Shown here one piece after another: positions 11,839-23,405 of a DNA stretch of 64,000 nucleotides; within the stretch, counting starts at the first letter, position 1; each line of letters begins with the position of its first letter. The notes under the pieces are model-generated. The model searched no databases. It was given only the letters and a program-made list of their open reading frames with translations, and was not told where the DNA came from. The position numbers and the translations under genes were made by a program. Origin of the DNA: Typhlomys cinereus (taxonomy: Eukaryota; Chordata; Mammalia; Rodentia; Platacanthomyidae). The stretch lies in the NCBI GenBank assembly GCA_023101885.1, contig JALPQD010000089.1, positions 1,101,087 to 1,165,086 on the forward strand, in the 5' to 3' direction.

Positions 11839-12863
11839 ACTTTTTTTTTTATTTAATACATTTTTTATTATTATTTCAGCTCATACAAACTTAATGGGTA
11901 CACCAGTTCCCTCCCTCCCTCCTCCTCCCCCCGTACCCCATACTCCTCCTCCCCACCCCACTCCCTTCCCATCCCCCAGTGCCTCTCGCCCCAATTCCCA
12001 GAGAGTCCTTTCTTGTGCATGCCTGATTTTCCTCTGGGCCCTCCTCTCCGATGACGTACAAGGACCCAGTGGCCTTTCCCTAAACACTTTCCCGTGTTCC
12101 CCTTAGGTATAGGAACACTGCTGTGTCTGCCAATCCCTTGCCTCCAAACATCTTGGTGCCTTTAGCAGATGCTGGACTTTGTGGGGTCAATAGTGTGTTG
12201 GACAATGCGCAGGGCATGTAAAGTCCAATTATGATTGCTTCAGCCCTAACTTGTATGGAGTAACTTACATATCATTGCTCCTCCCATCCTTTTGCTCTTA
12301 CACTCTTACCGCCCCCTCTTCCGCAAATTTCACTGAGCTTCAGGATGGGGAGAGACTAAGCTGGCCTGTTCTAGGTGGTTGATATAGAGTCTCTGAAGTT
12401 CTGGATTGTGGTTTGTTGGTTTTCTTTTGCAGTTTTGTGCTCCTGCAATGCCCTTCACTCCATCCTGGTGGGCATTGTATGTTACCCCCTGGTCAGAGAC
12501 AAAAAGCTGTTAAACTAGAGTCTTGAGATAAAAGCACATTCAAAGGTAGATGTAATAAAAGTGGGAAACCACAGTGAGGGAGGGGTCTATCACCAATTTG
12601 CACAACGGTTACTTTTTATCTGTCAGACTATATGCCCTCCTCTTCTGGTGAGATCATACCCCCTCAGTAGTAAATGATCAGGAACAAAAGTCTGTGAACT
12701 TAATCAGATGTCTCATTACTTATTTGAGTCCTTGATGGAAGCCTATTTTCTCTGCTGTAACATGGTCCCTTCTCTCCTTGTTTCTGGTGTGGCCCTCCTA
12801 CCCCATCCCTCCTGTTCATAATCCTTGCAATTACTGTCTCTAGGTGGGCTAGGTGGGTTTGTA

Positions 12864-15800
12864 CTAGGAGCCACCTATTAGGGAGTACATACGGCGCTTA
12901 ATTTTCTGGGTCTGGGATACTTCACTTAATATAATTGTTTCTAATGACATCCATTTCCCGGCAAATTCCAGTAATTCATCATTTTTGATGGCTGAGTAGT
13001 ACTCCATTGTATAGATGTACCACAGTTTCCTTATCCACTTGTAAACTGTTGGACATTTGGGTTGATTCCATGACTTTGCTATTGTAAACAGTGCTGCTAT
13101 GAACATTGTGCTATCGAGGTGAACCTCTGCTGTATGGGGGGTTATTCCCAAAAGTGGGATAGCAGGGTCACATGGCATTTCAATCTTTAATTCGTTAAGA
13201 ATCTCCAGACGGCTTGCCAGAGTGGCTGTATGAGCCTGCATTCCCACAAGCAATGTAGTAGAGTTCCCCTCTCCCCACATCCTCTCCAGCATTTGTTGTT
13301 GTTTGTATTGTGGATTTTTGCCATCCTGACTGGGGCGAGATGATATCTCAGGGAAGTTTTGATTTGCATTTCCCTGATGGCTAAAGAAGTGGAGCATTTT
13401 TTAAGATATTTGTTAGACATTTTAATTTCATCCCTGGTAAAGTTTCTTTGAAGTTCCAGGGCCCATTTTTTAATTGGGCCATTGGTTTCCTTGGTGTTTA
13501 GTTTTCTAAGTTCTTTGTGCACTCTGGACAGCAGAGTTCTATCAGATGTGTGGTTAGTGAAGATTTTCTCCCATTCTGTGGATTGCCTTTGAGCTCGTGT
13601 TACAATGTGGTTAGTGAAGATTTTCTCCCATTCTGTGGGTTGCCTTTGAGCTCATGTTACAATCTCTTTATCTGAACAGAAGCTCTTTAGTTTCACAAGA
13701 TCCCAACTGTTGAGAGTTGGTAGCAGTGACTGTGCCATTGGATGTCTGTTTAGGAACTGTTGGCCTAGCCCAATCAGCTCGAGGGAGTTCTCTATCCTTT
13801 CAACTATGGTTTTTATAGTCTCTGGCCTGATATCAAGGTCCTTGATCCATTTGGAATTAAGTCTTGTACATGGTGACAAGTACGGGTTCAGCTTTAATCT
13901 TCTGCATGTGGAGATCCAGTTTTGCCAGCACCATTTGTTGAAGATGCTGTTCTTTTTCCATTGGATTTTTTGGGCCCCTTTGTCAAAGACCAAATGACTG
14001 TAATTTTGTGGGCTTATATCTGGGTCTTCAATCCTTATCCATTGATCTGTGTGTGTATTTTGGAGCCAGTACCAGGCTGTCTTTATAACTATGGATTTGT
14101 AGTATAGACTTAGATTTGGTATGGTAATACCTCCAGCAGTGTTTTTGTTACTCAGGATTATCTTTGCTATCCTAGGTCTTTTGTGCCTCCTTATGAACTT
14201 TGAGATTGTTTGGTCATCTTCTTTGAAGAATTGCTTTGGAATTTTGATTGGTATAGCATTGAATCTGTATATTGCCTTTGGTAGGATGGTCATTTTTACG
14301 ATGTTGATTCTGCCAATCCAGGAACAAGGGAGGTCTTTCCACCTTCTGGTGTCTTCTGCTACTTCTTTCTTTAGGGTTTTAAAGTTTTTTTGTAAAGGTC
14401 TTTTACCTCCTTGGTTAGGTTTATACCAAGGTATTTCATTTTTTTAGGGGCTATAGTAAATGGGATTGTTTCTCTCAGGGCTTTTTCACTTCTTTCATTC
14501 TGGGCATATAGGAAGGCCTCTGATTTTTGCACATTTATTTTGTATCCTGCCACCCTGCTGAACTTCTCAATTAGTTCCAGGAGCTTCTTGTGGAGTTTTT
14601 GGGATCCCTCAGGTATAAGATCATGTCATCTGCAAATAGGGATAGTTTGACTTCTTCCTTGCTGATTTGAATCCATCTTATGTCCCTTTCTTGTCTTATG
14701 GCTTCAGCTAAGACTTCAAGTACAATATTGAATAGAAGTGGTGAGAGTGGACAGCCTTGTCTAGTTCCTGATCGAAGTGGGAATGCTTCCAATTGTTCCC
14801 CATTGAGCATAATCCTTGCTGTGGGCTTGTTGAATACAGCTTTTATTATATTGATAAAGGTTCCTTCCATTCCTACTGTCTCCAGCGTTTTGATCATAAA
14901 AGGTTGTTGGATCTTGTCAAAAGCTTTTTCTGCATCTATTGAGAGTATCATGTGGTCTTGGACTTTGGACTGGTTTACATGATGAATTACATTTATTGAT
15001 TTGCGTATGTTGATCCAACCTTCTGTGCCAGGGATGAAGCCTACTTGGTCCCCATGAATAATCTTTTTAATATGTTTTGAATCCGATTCGCTAAGACTTT
15101 GTTGAGAATCTTTGCGTCTGTGTTCATCAGAGAGATCAGCCTATAGTTTTCTTTTTTAAGTGAATCTTTATTAGGTTTTGGGATTAAGACGATATTAGCT
15201 TCATAGAAGGAATTTGGTAGTGTTCCTTCCTTTGCTATTTGATGGAACAGTTTAAGGAGTATTGGTGTTATTAACTCCTTAAATGTCTGGTAGAACTCTG
15301 TGCTGAATCCATCTGGTCCAGGACATTTTTTGGTGGGAAGATTTGAGATTACTTTTTCAATTTCCTTATATGTTATAGGACTATTTAAATAATTCACAAC
15401 TTCCTGATTCAATTTAGGTAAGTTGTGTTTACTTAGAAATTCATCCATCTCTTTTGTGTTGTCAAACTTCACAGAGTATAAGTTTTTGAAATATGATGTT
15501 ATAATTCTCTGGATTTCTTGGGTATCAGTAGTGATAACTCCATGTTCATTTCTGATTTTGTTAATTTGGGTTTTCTCTCTCCTGCTTTTGGTTAATTTAG
15601 CTAGGGGTGTATCAATCTTATTGATTTTTTCAAAGAACCAGCTTTTTCACTGGTTGATTTTTTTCTATCATTTTCTTAATCTCGATTTCAGATATTTCTC
15701 CCCTTATTTTGCTAATCTCCTCTCTTCTACTACTTTTGGGATCAGATTGCTCTAGTTTCTCTAAAGCTTTAAGCTGCATTGTTAAGTTGTTTATTTCTGA

Positions 15801-16736
15801 TGTTTCCATTTTTTTGATGTAGGCATTAAGAGCTATGAACTTACCTCTTAGAACAGCTTTCATTGTGTCCCAGAGATTTTGGTAAGTTGTATTTTCATTA
15901 TCGTTCACTTTCAGGAAATCTTGAATTTCCTTTTTAATTTCTTCCTGAATCCAGTTCTCATTCAGCATCATAGTGTTAAGTTTCCAGGAGTTAGTGTATT
16001 TTCTCTTGTTTGTTGTGTTGTGGATGTCCAGCTTTAGGTCATGGTAGTCTGACAGGGCACAGGTTAGAATTTCAACTTTTTTGTACATGTGTAGATTCGT
16101 TTTGTGGCCCAGGATGTGATCTATTTTGGAGAAAGTTCCGTGTGCTGCTGAGAAAAATGTGTATTCTGTGTTGTATGGATGAAAAGTTTGATAGAGATCT
16201 GTAAGGTCCATTTCTTTCAAGGTTTGATTAAGTTCCAAAGTGTCTCTGTTAAGTTTTTTAACCTGTTGATCTATCCCATGTTGAGAGGGTGGTGTTGAAG
16301 TTCCCAAGAATTATCGTTTTGGGATTGATTTCTCACTTTAGACATTGTATGGTTTGCTTAATGAATGTGGGAGGGCCCATATTGGGTGCATATATGTTCA
16401 GTATTGTTAAGTCTTCCTGGTGAATTTTACGTGTGACTAAAATGTAGTATCCATCTGTGTTTCTTATGATTTTTTTTTGCTTTGAAGTCCAGTTTGTCCG
16501 ATAGCATAATGGCTACCCCTGCCTTTTTACTGGTTCCATTAACTTGCAGAATTTTGGACCCGCCTTTTATTTTTAGGATGTGCCTATCTTTGGTGGTGAG
16601 ATGGGTTTCCTGCAGGCAGCAGATTGATGGATTGTGATTTTTAATCCAAGCTTCGTTATCTGTGTCTCTTCATCAGTGAATTAATTCCATTAACATTTAA
16701 TGTTATAATGGAGAAACTATTTTTAATTCCAGACAT
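12864..16736 (-). pseudogene. L1 ORF2 pseudogene (endonuclease-reverse transcriptase)
   Basis: The start codon at 16736 and the end MYSLIGGS at 12864 match the intact copy at both termini. Open blocks at 15630-16307 (endonuclease end and linker), 15041-15472, 14571-14951 (contains FADD, so the catalytic Asp pair is retained), 13652-14293 and 12864-13522 appear in different frames, so several frameshifts break it. A 57-bp tandem duplication at 13549-13662 adds a disruption. Near the C-terminus the Cys/His motif [18 protein letters not shown] is still readable at about 13230-13290. It cannot encode a full protein. Confidence 0.9.
13549..13662. repeat. 57-bp tandem duplication inside ORF2 pseudogene
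   Basis: TGTGGTTAGTGAAGATTTTC starts at 13549 and again at 13606. The two 57-bp units differ at only a few positions (GGATTGCC versus GGGTTGCC, CTCGTG versus CTCATG). The other L1 copies here have a single unit, so it arose after insertion or in the source of this copy. Confidence 0.9.
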
Positions 16737-16793
16737 TTATTATTTTTAGTGGCTTTTGTAAGTGTATTATTTTGCTTTTAGGTTTTGGTGGTA

Positions 16794-18515
16794 TTAACTT
16801 CCCTTCTGTTCTCTTGGGTTGTGCCTGTTTTTTTCTTCAAGTTTGAGTATCATTTCTAGCATTTTTTGAAGCCCTGTTTTGGTGGACATGTATCCCTTCA
16901 AGTTGTTGCTTTTTTTTTTTCTTTTTTTTTTATTTCAGCTCATACAAACTTATTAGGTACACCAGTTCCCTCCCTTCCTTCCCCTTCCCCCGTACCCCCT
17001 TCTCCCTCTCCCCACCTCTCTCCCTCCCCATTCCCCATTGCCTCCCACCCCAATTTCCAGAGAGTCCTTTCTTGTGCATGTCTGATTTTCCTCTGGGCCC
17101 TCCTCTCCTTTCCCTGAACCCTTTCCCGTGTTCCCCTTAGGTATAGGAACACTGCTGTGGCTGCCAATCCTTTACCTCCAAGGCTCTTGGTGCCTTTAGC
17201 AGATGCTAGACTTTGTGAGGTCAACAGTGTGTTGGACAATGCGCAGGGCATCAAAGTCCAATTATGATTGCTTCAGCCCTAACTAGTATAGAGTATCTTA
17301 TATATCATTGCTCCTCCCATCCTTTTGCTCTTACACTCTTACCGCCCCCTCTTCCGCAAATTTCCCTGAGCTTCAAGATGGGGAGAGATTAAGCTGGCCT
17401 AGTTTTAGGTGGTTGATATAGAGTTTCTGAAGTTCTGGATTGTGGTTTGTTGATTTTCTTTTGCAGTTTTGCTGCTCCTGCAATGCCCTTCACTCCATCC
17501 TGGTGGACATTGTATGTTACCCCCTGGCCAGAGATAAAAAGCTGTTAGAGTCTTGTTCAAGTTGTCTTTGTGCTGGAAGATTTTCCTTTCTCCCTTGATC
17601 ATTACGGATAGTTTTGCAGGGTATATCAGCCTGGGTTGACATTTTTGCTCATTCAATACTTAAAGTACATCTCTCCAAGCTCTTCTTGCTTTTACTGTTT
17701 CGACTGAGAAGTCATTTGTTATTTTAATAGATTTACCTTCAAAGGTGACTTGTTTTTTTTTCCCCTTGAAGCTCTCAGCACCATTTCTTTATCTTCAATG
17801 TGGAATGTTTTAACTATTATTTGCTCTGGCAAGTTTCTATTTTGGTCATATCTGTTTGGGGTGCAGAATGCCTCTTGTACTATGGATGGGTATCTCTTTT
17901 TTTTAGATGAGGAAAGTTTTCCTTGATGATAGTTTGAAACATTTCCTCAGGTGTGATATTTTGAGATTTCTTGCTCTGGTATTCCATGAATACGCATGTT
18001 AGGCTTCTTCAGGGTGTCCCATAACTCTTGACTATTTCTCTCACGTATCTTTTTGGCTTTAACAACTTCTTCCATTGAGCTGGTTAATACTCCCACTTTA
18101 TCTTCAAGTTCTGAAATTCTGTTTTCTGCTTCGTTAGTTCTGCTGACAAGACTCTCTGTTGAGTTCTGGGTTGAAGATAACTTGTCTTTTAGTTCAGTTT
18201 TAAACTCTGCTTGAGTTTAACTGCTCTATGCCTGTTTTTGTTTCTTGAACTGTTTTTCTCAACTCCTCCAAGTGTCTGTTGTATTCCTCTTCAAAGTGAT
18301 TGATGCAGTTATTTAATTCCTCCCTGATTTCCTCTTTCATAGTATTGAACATGGTAGTGATCATGTTTTGAAAGTCATTATCCTGGGTCAGGCTTTCTTG
18401 ACTATTTTCCCGGTTTGTTCTGGTTGGAGTCTATCATTATGGGATTATTTCCTTCAGTGGGAGATTTGTTTTCTTGGGTGTTGTTTCTCATGGATTTGCA
18501 CTTTGACTTGGGCAT
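16794..18515 (-). pseudogene. L1 ORF1 pseudogene (RNA-binding coiled-coil protein), split by an L1
   Basis: The minus strand starts with ATG at 18515 (MPKSKCKSMRNNTQ), continues with a Lys/Glu/Gln-rich coiled-coil-like part, and ends with a C-terminal domain recognisable as CQPRLIYPAKLSV around 17590-17650, a hallmark of L1 ORF1 proteins. ORF1 resumes beyond the 16907-17555 insertion (YMSTKTGLQKML) and stops at 16794. Internal stops and frameshifts are frequent. ORF1p is normally a trimeric nucleic-acid chaperone needed for retrotransposition; this copy is dead. Confidence 0.8.
16897..17565 (-). mobile_element. L1 3' insertion inside ORF1, 10-bp TSD
   Basis: TTCAAGTTGT occurs at 16897-16906 and 17556-17565. 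Between them lies a minus-strand class A L1 3' end of about 650 bp: A-tail 16910-16932, terminus, polypurine tract, UTR. Removing it rejoins ORF1 coding text, which proves the nesting order. Relative to other class A copies it lacks a short piece of the UTR around 17108 (the segment with GATGACGTACAAGG). Confidence 0.92.
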
Positions 18516-18860
18516 TGTTGTTTTAACTCATAAGACCTTCTTTCAATTTCTGTGTGTTTTTCACTGAACTGAATTATTTGGCCTGGAGCAGCTCCTACTC
18601 CAGCTGACTAGTGGGAGGAGCTGGACCAGTGAACTGCCTGGGGTTTGGGAGTGGGTGGGGGGAGCTTACCTAAGTCGTTGTGAGTCCTGGCTGGACTGTG
18701 AGAGTCCCGGTGAGTGGGGAAAGGGAGGAAGTAGGTGGTGGTGGGGCGCTATTTAACTTGGGGAGCTGGGGCGTGGCCCAGGGTTCCTCCCCAGCCGGTG
18801 CAGCACTGGCTCCGATTGGTTGGTGGGTAGGAGCTAGGTCCAGTCCTTAAAGTCATATTT
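18516..18860 (-). promoter_or_regulatory. L1 5'UTR / internal promoter region
   Basis: Directly upstream of the ORF1 start (minus strand) is about 345 bp of GC-richer sequence with GC-box-like GGGGCGTGGCC and CpGs, unlike the AT-rich flanks. In L1 elements this position holds the internal RNA polymerase II promoter; that role is from family knowledge. It is shorter than usual for L1 5'UTRs, so the 5' end may be truncated. The outer boundary is a judgement from the change in composition. Confidence 0.55.
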
Positions 18861-18983
18861 AAATACATTGTGTCAGGCAGCTTGAGTAAGTCTTTTTGTT
18901 AAAGAGTCATTGTGTTACTCTGAGTGGTTCATATGACCTTGCTTTACTCATTCTGCTTGTGTTCTTACATGAGTGGTTATGTA

Positions 18984-19354
18984 TCTGGCTGATCCTTTTT
19001 TTTTTTTTTTTTTTAAATTTAATTTAATTTTTATTCTCTGACAGCTTCCTACATGCTCATTCTTTTATTTTATTTTTTTTTTATTTCAGCTCATACAAAC
19101 TTATTAGGTACACCAGTTCCCTCCCTCCCTCCTCCTCCACCCGTACCCCCTGCTCCCCCTCCCCACCCCTCTCCCTCCCCATCCCCCAGTGCCTCCCACC
19201 CCAATTCCCAGAGAGTCCTTTCTTGTGCATGACTGATTTTCCTCTGGGCCCTCCTCTCAGATGACGTACAAGGACCCAGTGGCCTTTCCCGAACCCTTTC
19301 CCGTGCTCCCCTTAGGTATAGGAACACTGCTGTGGCTGTCTGGCTGATCCTTTT
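18984..19354 (-). mobile_element. Short L1 3' end carrying a 3' transduction, 16-bp TSD
   Basis: TCTGGCTGATCCTTTT is perfectly repeated at 18984-18999 and 19339-19354. The insert reads on the minus strand as: about 260 bp of class A L1 3' end (19084-19338), a first A-rich tail (about 19065-19083), about 50 bp of non-L1 sequence (19015-19064), then a second pure A-tail (18996-19014) next to the TSD. The non-L1 part contains AATAAA (GAGAATAAAAATTAAATTAA) placed just before the second tail. This is the classical structure of an L1 3' transduction. Confidence 0.88.
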
Positions 19355-20630
<1,276 letters not shown>

Positions 20631-20815
20631 TTAAGGCAGTTTATTAGAGAACTCACGGACTCCAGACTTGCAGTACCATGAGGGGCTAGGGCGCCGTGGA
20701 GAATTCATGGACTCCAGCACGGAATTCATGGGGGGCAGGGAGCTGGAAAAGAACTTGTGATCTCCCGATGCGGAGTGCCATGAGGGGCAGGTGCCGCCTC
20801 ACCGTTTTCTTGCAG
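20631..20815 (-). mobile_element. LTR-derived fragment with R-region-like repeats (minus)
   Basis: The reverse complement reads GGCACCTGCCCCTCATGGCACTCC and onward through three diverged units of 'CATGG...GAGT..GTGAGTTC', then CTAATAAACTGCCTTAAT. The same text occurs in plus orientation at 23260-23405 and 25021-25095, where CTAATAAACTCCGCCTTAAT follows. The AATAAA and the reuse at an LTR-like locus suggest an LTR R/U5 piece. No protein-coding retroviral sequence is present. Confidence 0.6.
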
Positions 20816-22060
20816 TAGCTACTTTAGGTGTTTGTGTTGAGTGGGGACTTTAGGAACCTTTTACTTGTCCTTTCCCCTTCAAGCAAAGGCCCTGGTTGTT
20901 CACAGCTGCTCTTAAAGACAAAAATGTTAGATGCTGATTCTTATGTTTCTTTCTTCATGAGACGGTTGTGCACATCCATGCTGTGCAACATGTCCCCCCC
21001 CCCCACTGGACTCTAATACTTGGTTTCCAAGATGCCAATAAAATGGTTGTTTTAGCCTTTAGCAAGTATCTACCTCTTAGCAGCCATTTGCTAGAGACCC
21101 TCCTCTAGTCCGAAGTTTTATTTTTTTAATTTTATTTTTTATTAATCTTTTTAATGTTATGTACATGACACAGTGTATTCTGCATTTTTAAAAAAATATG
21201 CTCCCATAATCTTAGAATTAGCTTGCTAATGTCTTAAGATTTTGGTTTTTATGTTTATAAATGAAATTGATTGATGTTTCCCTTTCATATAATCCGGTAC
21301 AGTTATTGTACTGAGGCTGCATTAGCTTCATAAGGAATTATAAGTGCTGTTTATCATTATTGCTCTGTGCAAAACCTGAAGGTATTGCAAAAACTTTTCT
21401 GAGAAGCCATCTGTGGATGTTTAGTTTTTGTAGGTTAATTTGTGAGTTTTGATTCTATATTCTAAAAGGTTATAATTAGTCAAGTACCCTTTTCCCTTCT
21501 TCCCTCTCTCCCTTCTTGTGATATCTGTGCTGTAGAAATATACCTAGAGATAAGTGAAGCTTTAGTAGTCTTACTGGTTTATCCTTCCTCCAGATTTCTT
21601 GGTTTAGGATATTAATGTAACCTGGCATATACATTAATACAAAATAGATATCCATAGTGGGGAGCTCAATCATAATAGAATGTTTTAAAAAAAAGAATTA
21701 ATTATTGATTTCTGTACCTAGCAATAATATCACCTAAATTACAGTACCATTCAAAATGTGTTCTTCTTAACACTTAAATTCATGTATACTTAAACAGACA
21801 TAACCACATATATTTTATGTATGTATTTAAATGATATTTGACTATTTCATTTTTTTAAGGTCCTTGGGCTAAGATTGACTATTACTTTCCTGGACATTGA
21901 CTCAGTGCTGAAATTATTTACTGTGACTTTTTGGCTATGAAATATTATGTCAAATGATTATATCAGGACACAGAAACAGAATATGAAGAATCAACAACTT
22001 GCAGATTTAAAGGTTGAGAACTAAATCTCCCTCTATAAGAGTTTACAGGCCAGTGTTCTT
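20816..22060. other. Unassigned sequence
   Basis: No recognised gene or repeat. 21039 carries AATAAA in GCCAATAAAATGG, which could be the end of an old retroelement or chance. 21116-21160 is T/A-rich and may be a decayed poly(A) tail of a minus-strand retroelement. Confidence 0.4.
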
Positions 22061-22347
22061 GCTGCGGTGTATTTTGTTTTTTTTTAATTTTTTTTTATTC
22101 AGTTGTGCGTGTGTGCGCATGTACGTGTGTGTGTGTGTGTGTGTGTGTGTGTAACCACGGATGAATTTGGGAACCACCATGGACTGCCTCCACTTTCTCC
22201 TTGTTTACTCTGCCCCGGGATTCACAGGCTCCGCCCTACCAGGACCAGAAACGCAGGCTGCCCACGCTTCTACCCGGCATCTATATGTGGGGTCTAGGAT
22301 CCGAACTCAGGACCTTCTACCTGCAAGGCAGAGCTGCCGTGTATTTT
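22061..22347 (-). mobile_element. tRNA-derived SINE, minus strand, with (GT)n tail and 15-bp TSD
   Basis: GCTGCGGTGTATTTT (22061-22075) recurs with one change at 22333-22347. The insert reads on the minus strand as the same SINE as 43649-43958, lacking roughly its first 35 bases: it begins at CTCTGCCTTGCAGG, keeps the B-box-like GAGTTCGGATCC, the GC-rich body and the (CA)n then A-rich tail. The (GT)n at 22103-22152 is therefore an internal part of the SINE. Open frames through it are not genes. Confidence 0.88.
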
Positions 22348-22459
22348 CAAAGTTACAAGGGAAAAAAAGCTGAGGATGCTGAGTGTTCCTTTAAAAGACT
22401 AGGAGTATTTCTTTTAAAGGATAAAGCCTCCATCATATCTTTATGTGTTAGGTTTCCTT

Positions 22460-22734
22460 TTGTATTTTCATCATGATAAAATTCCCAAGATAGTCAATTC
22501 ATAAGGGGGAAAGATTTATTTTGGTTTACAATTTTGTATATTCTAATTCATGGTTGCTTGACCCTATCACTTGGAATCTGTGGTGACATTATGACAAGAA
22601 GCATTTATGTCGAACAAAGCTGCTTACCTCCTAGTAGCCAGGGCTGAAAGAGAGAGAGGCAGAGAGAGATACATAGTATGAGAGGAAGAGAGAAAGAGGG
22701 AAGAGAGAGAGAGAGAGAGAATGAATGAATGTGA

Positions 22735-22766
<32 letters not shown>

Positions 22767-22930
22767 CCCGTATAGTTTCATTATACTCTTTCCAGACATG
22801 GTCACAGTGTCCTACTTCCCTCTCCTAGACTCTGCCTTCTAAAATTTCCATCACCTTCCAGTAGCACCATCAGTAAGGTCCCAAGCCTTCAACACATGGT
22901 CTATTGGGAAACATGTACTATACAATTCAT
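22460..22930. mobile_element. Rodent DNA-transposon-like repeat with (GA)n and (GT)n
   Basis: Text such as CATCATGATAAAATTCCCAAG, GGAAAGATTTATTTTGG and later CACCATCAGTAAGGTCCCAAG resembles a common rodent interspersed repeat that I associate with a hAT-like non-autonomous element. Related but diverged copies appear at 37976-38340 and 56125-56440. (GA)n lies at 22648-22720 and (GT)n at 22738-22764. The class assignment is from memory and tentative; the recurrence within the window is the firmer evidence. Confidence 0.4.
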
Positions 22931-23217
22931 AGGTGCTTTAGAGCCTCCATGCTGGGATGGTCTCTGAAGGTCTTGGAAGGTCATCCCCAGGGTTGGAATT
23001 ACTCTGAAGGAACACACCCTTTGCCAGCTTTTCCCAACTCTCCGTTCATGAAAGAATAAGGAGATTAGTTCTTTATTGTTGCTAAGCCCTAGGAAAGGCA
23101 GACACAAGCTCAAGTGGGTTGGGCCCCAATATGAACAGACCAATGAGATGTAGAGAACCAAAAGCTCCAATCATGTTTACAGAAACTGGAGCTAACCAAT
23201 GAGGAAAAGGCATTTTT
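22931..23217. other. Unassigned sequence upstream of LTR-like block
   Basis: Moderate GC content and CCAAT-like words (AACCAATGAGG at 23193-23203). This could be the U3 part of the LTR-like element that follows, but the start cannot be fixed from one copy. Confidence 0.35.
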
Positions 23218-23405
23218 CCTGAGCTTGCCTAAGTATATAAATACAGCTGACCTGGACAGCCATCTTGGGCACCTGCCCCTCATGGCACTCCACATCTGGA
23301 GTCTGTGAGTTCTTTTCCAGCTTTTGGCACTCGTGGTGTCCTGGACTCTGTGAGTTCTCCAGGGTGACCTCTCATGGTACTCAATGTCTAGAATCTGTGA
23401 GTTCC
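23218..23405 (+). mobile_element. LTR-like fragment: TATA box and R-region repeats
   Basis: A TATA-like AGTATATAAATAC (23231-23243) is followed at about 30 bp by CAGCCATCTTGGGCACCTGCC and then three tandem diverged units of about 45-55 bp, each ending TCTGTGAGTTC. The same units occur on the minus strand at 20631-20815. The layout (TATA, repeated R-like section) is what an LTR U3/R border looks like. It breaks off at 23406, where a different LTR-like sequence starts. Confidence 0.55.

Larger units (their letters stand above)
11839..18860 (-). mobile_element. L1 number 4 of the stack: near full-length, degenerate
   Basis: From right to left the minus strand holds a GC-rich 5'UTR (about 18516-18860), ORF1 (16794-18515, interrupted), ORF2 (12864-16736, broken), a 3'UTR of about 990 bp with the polypurine tract at 11910-11990, and the class A terminus and A-tail at 11839-11885. 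Allowing for the 650-bp L1 inserted in ORF1, the element is about 6.3 kb, close to the 6-7 kb usual for L1. This is the only element in the window that shows all L1 parts. I could not find its own TSD. Confidence 0.85.
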
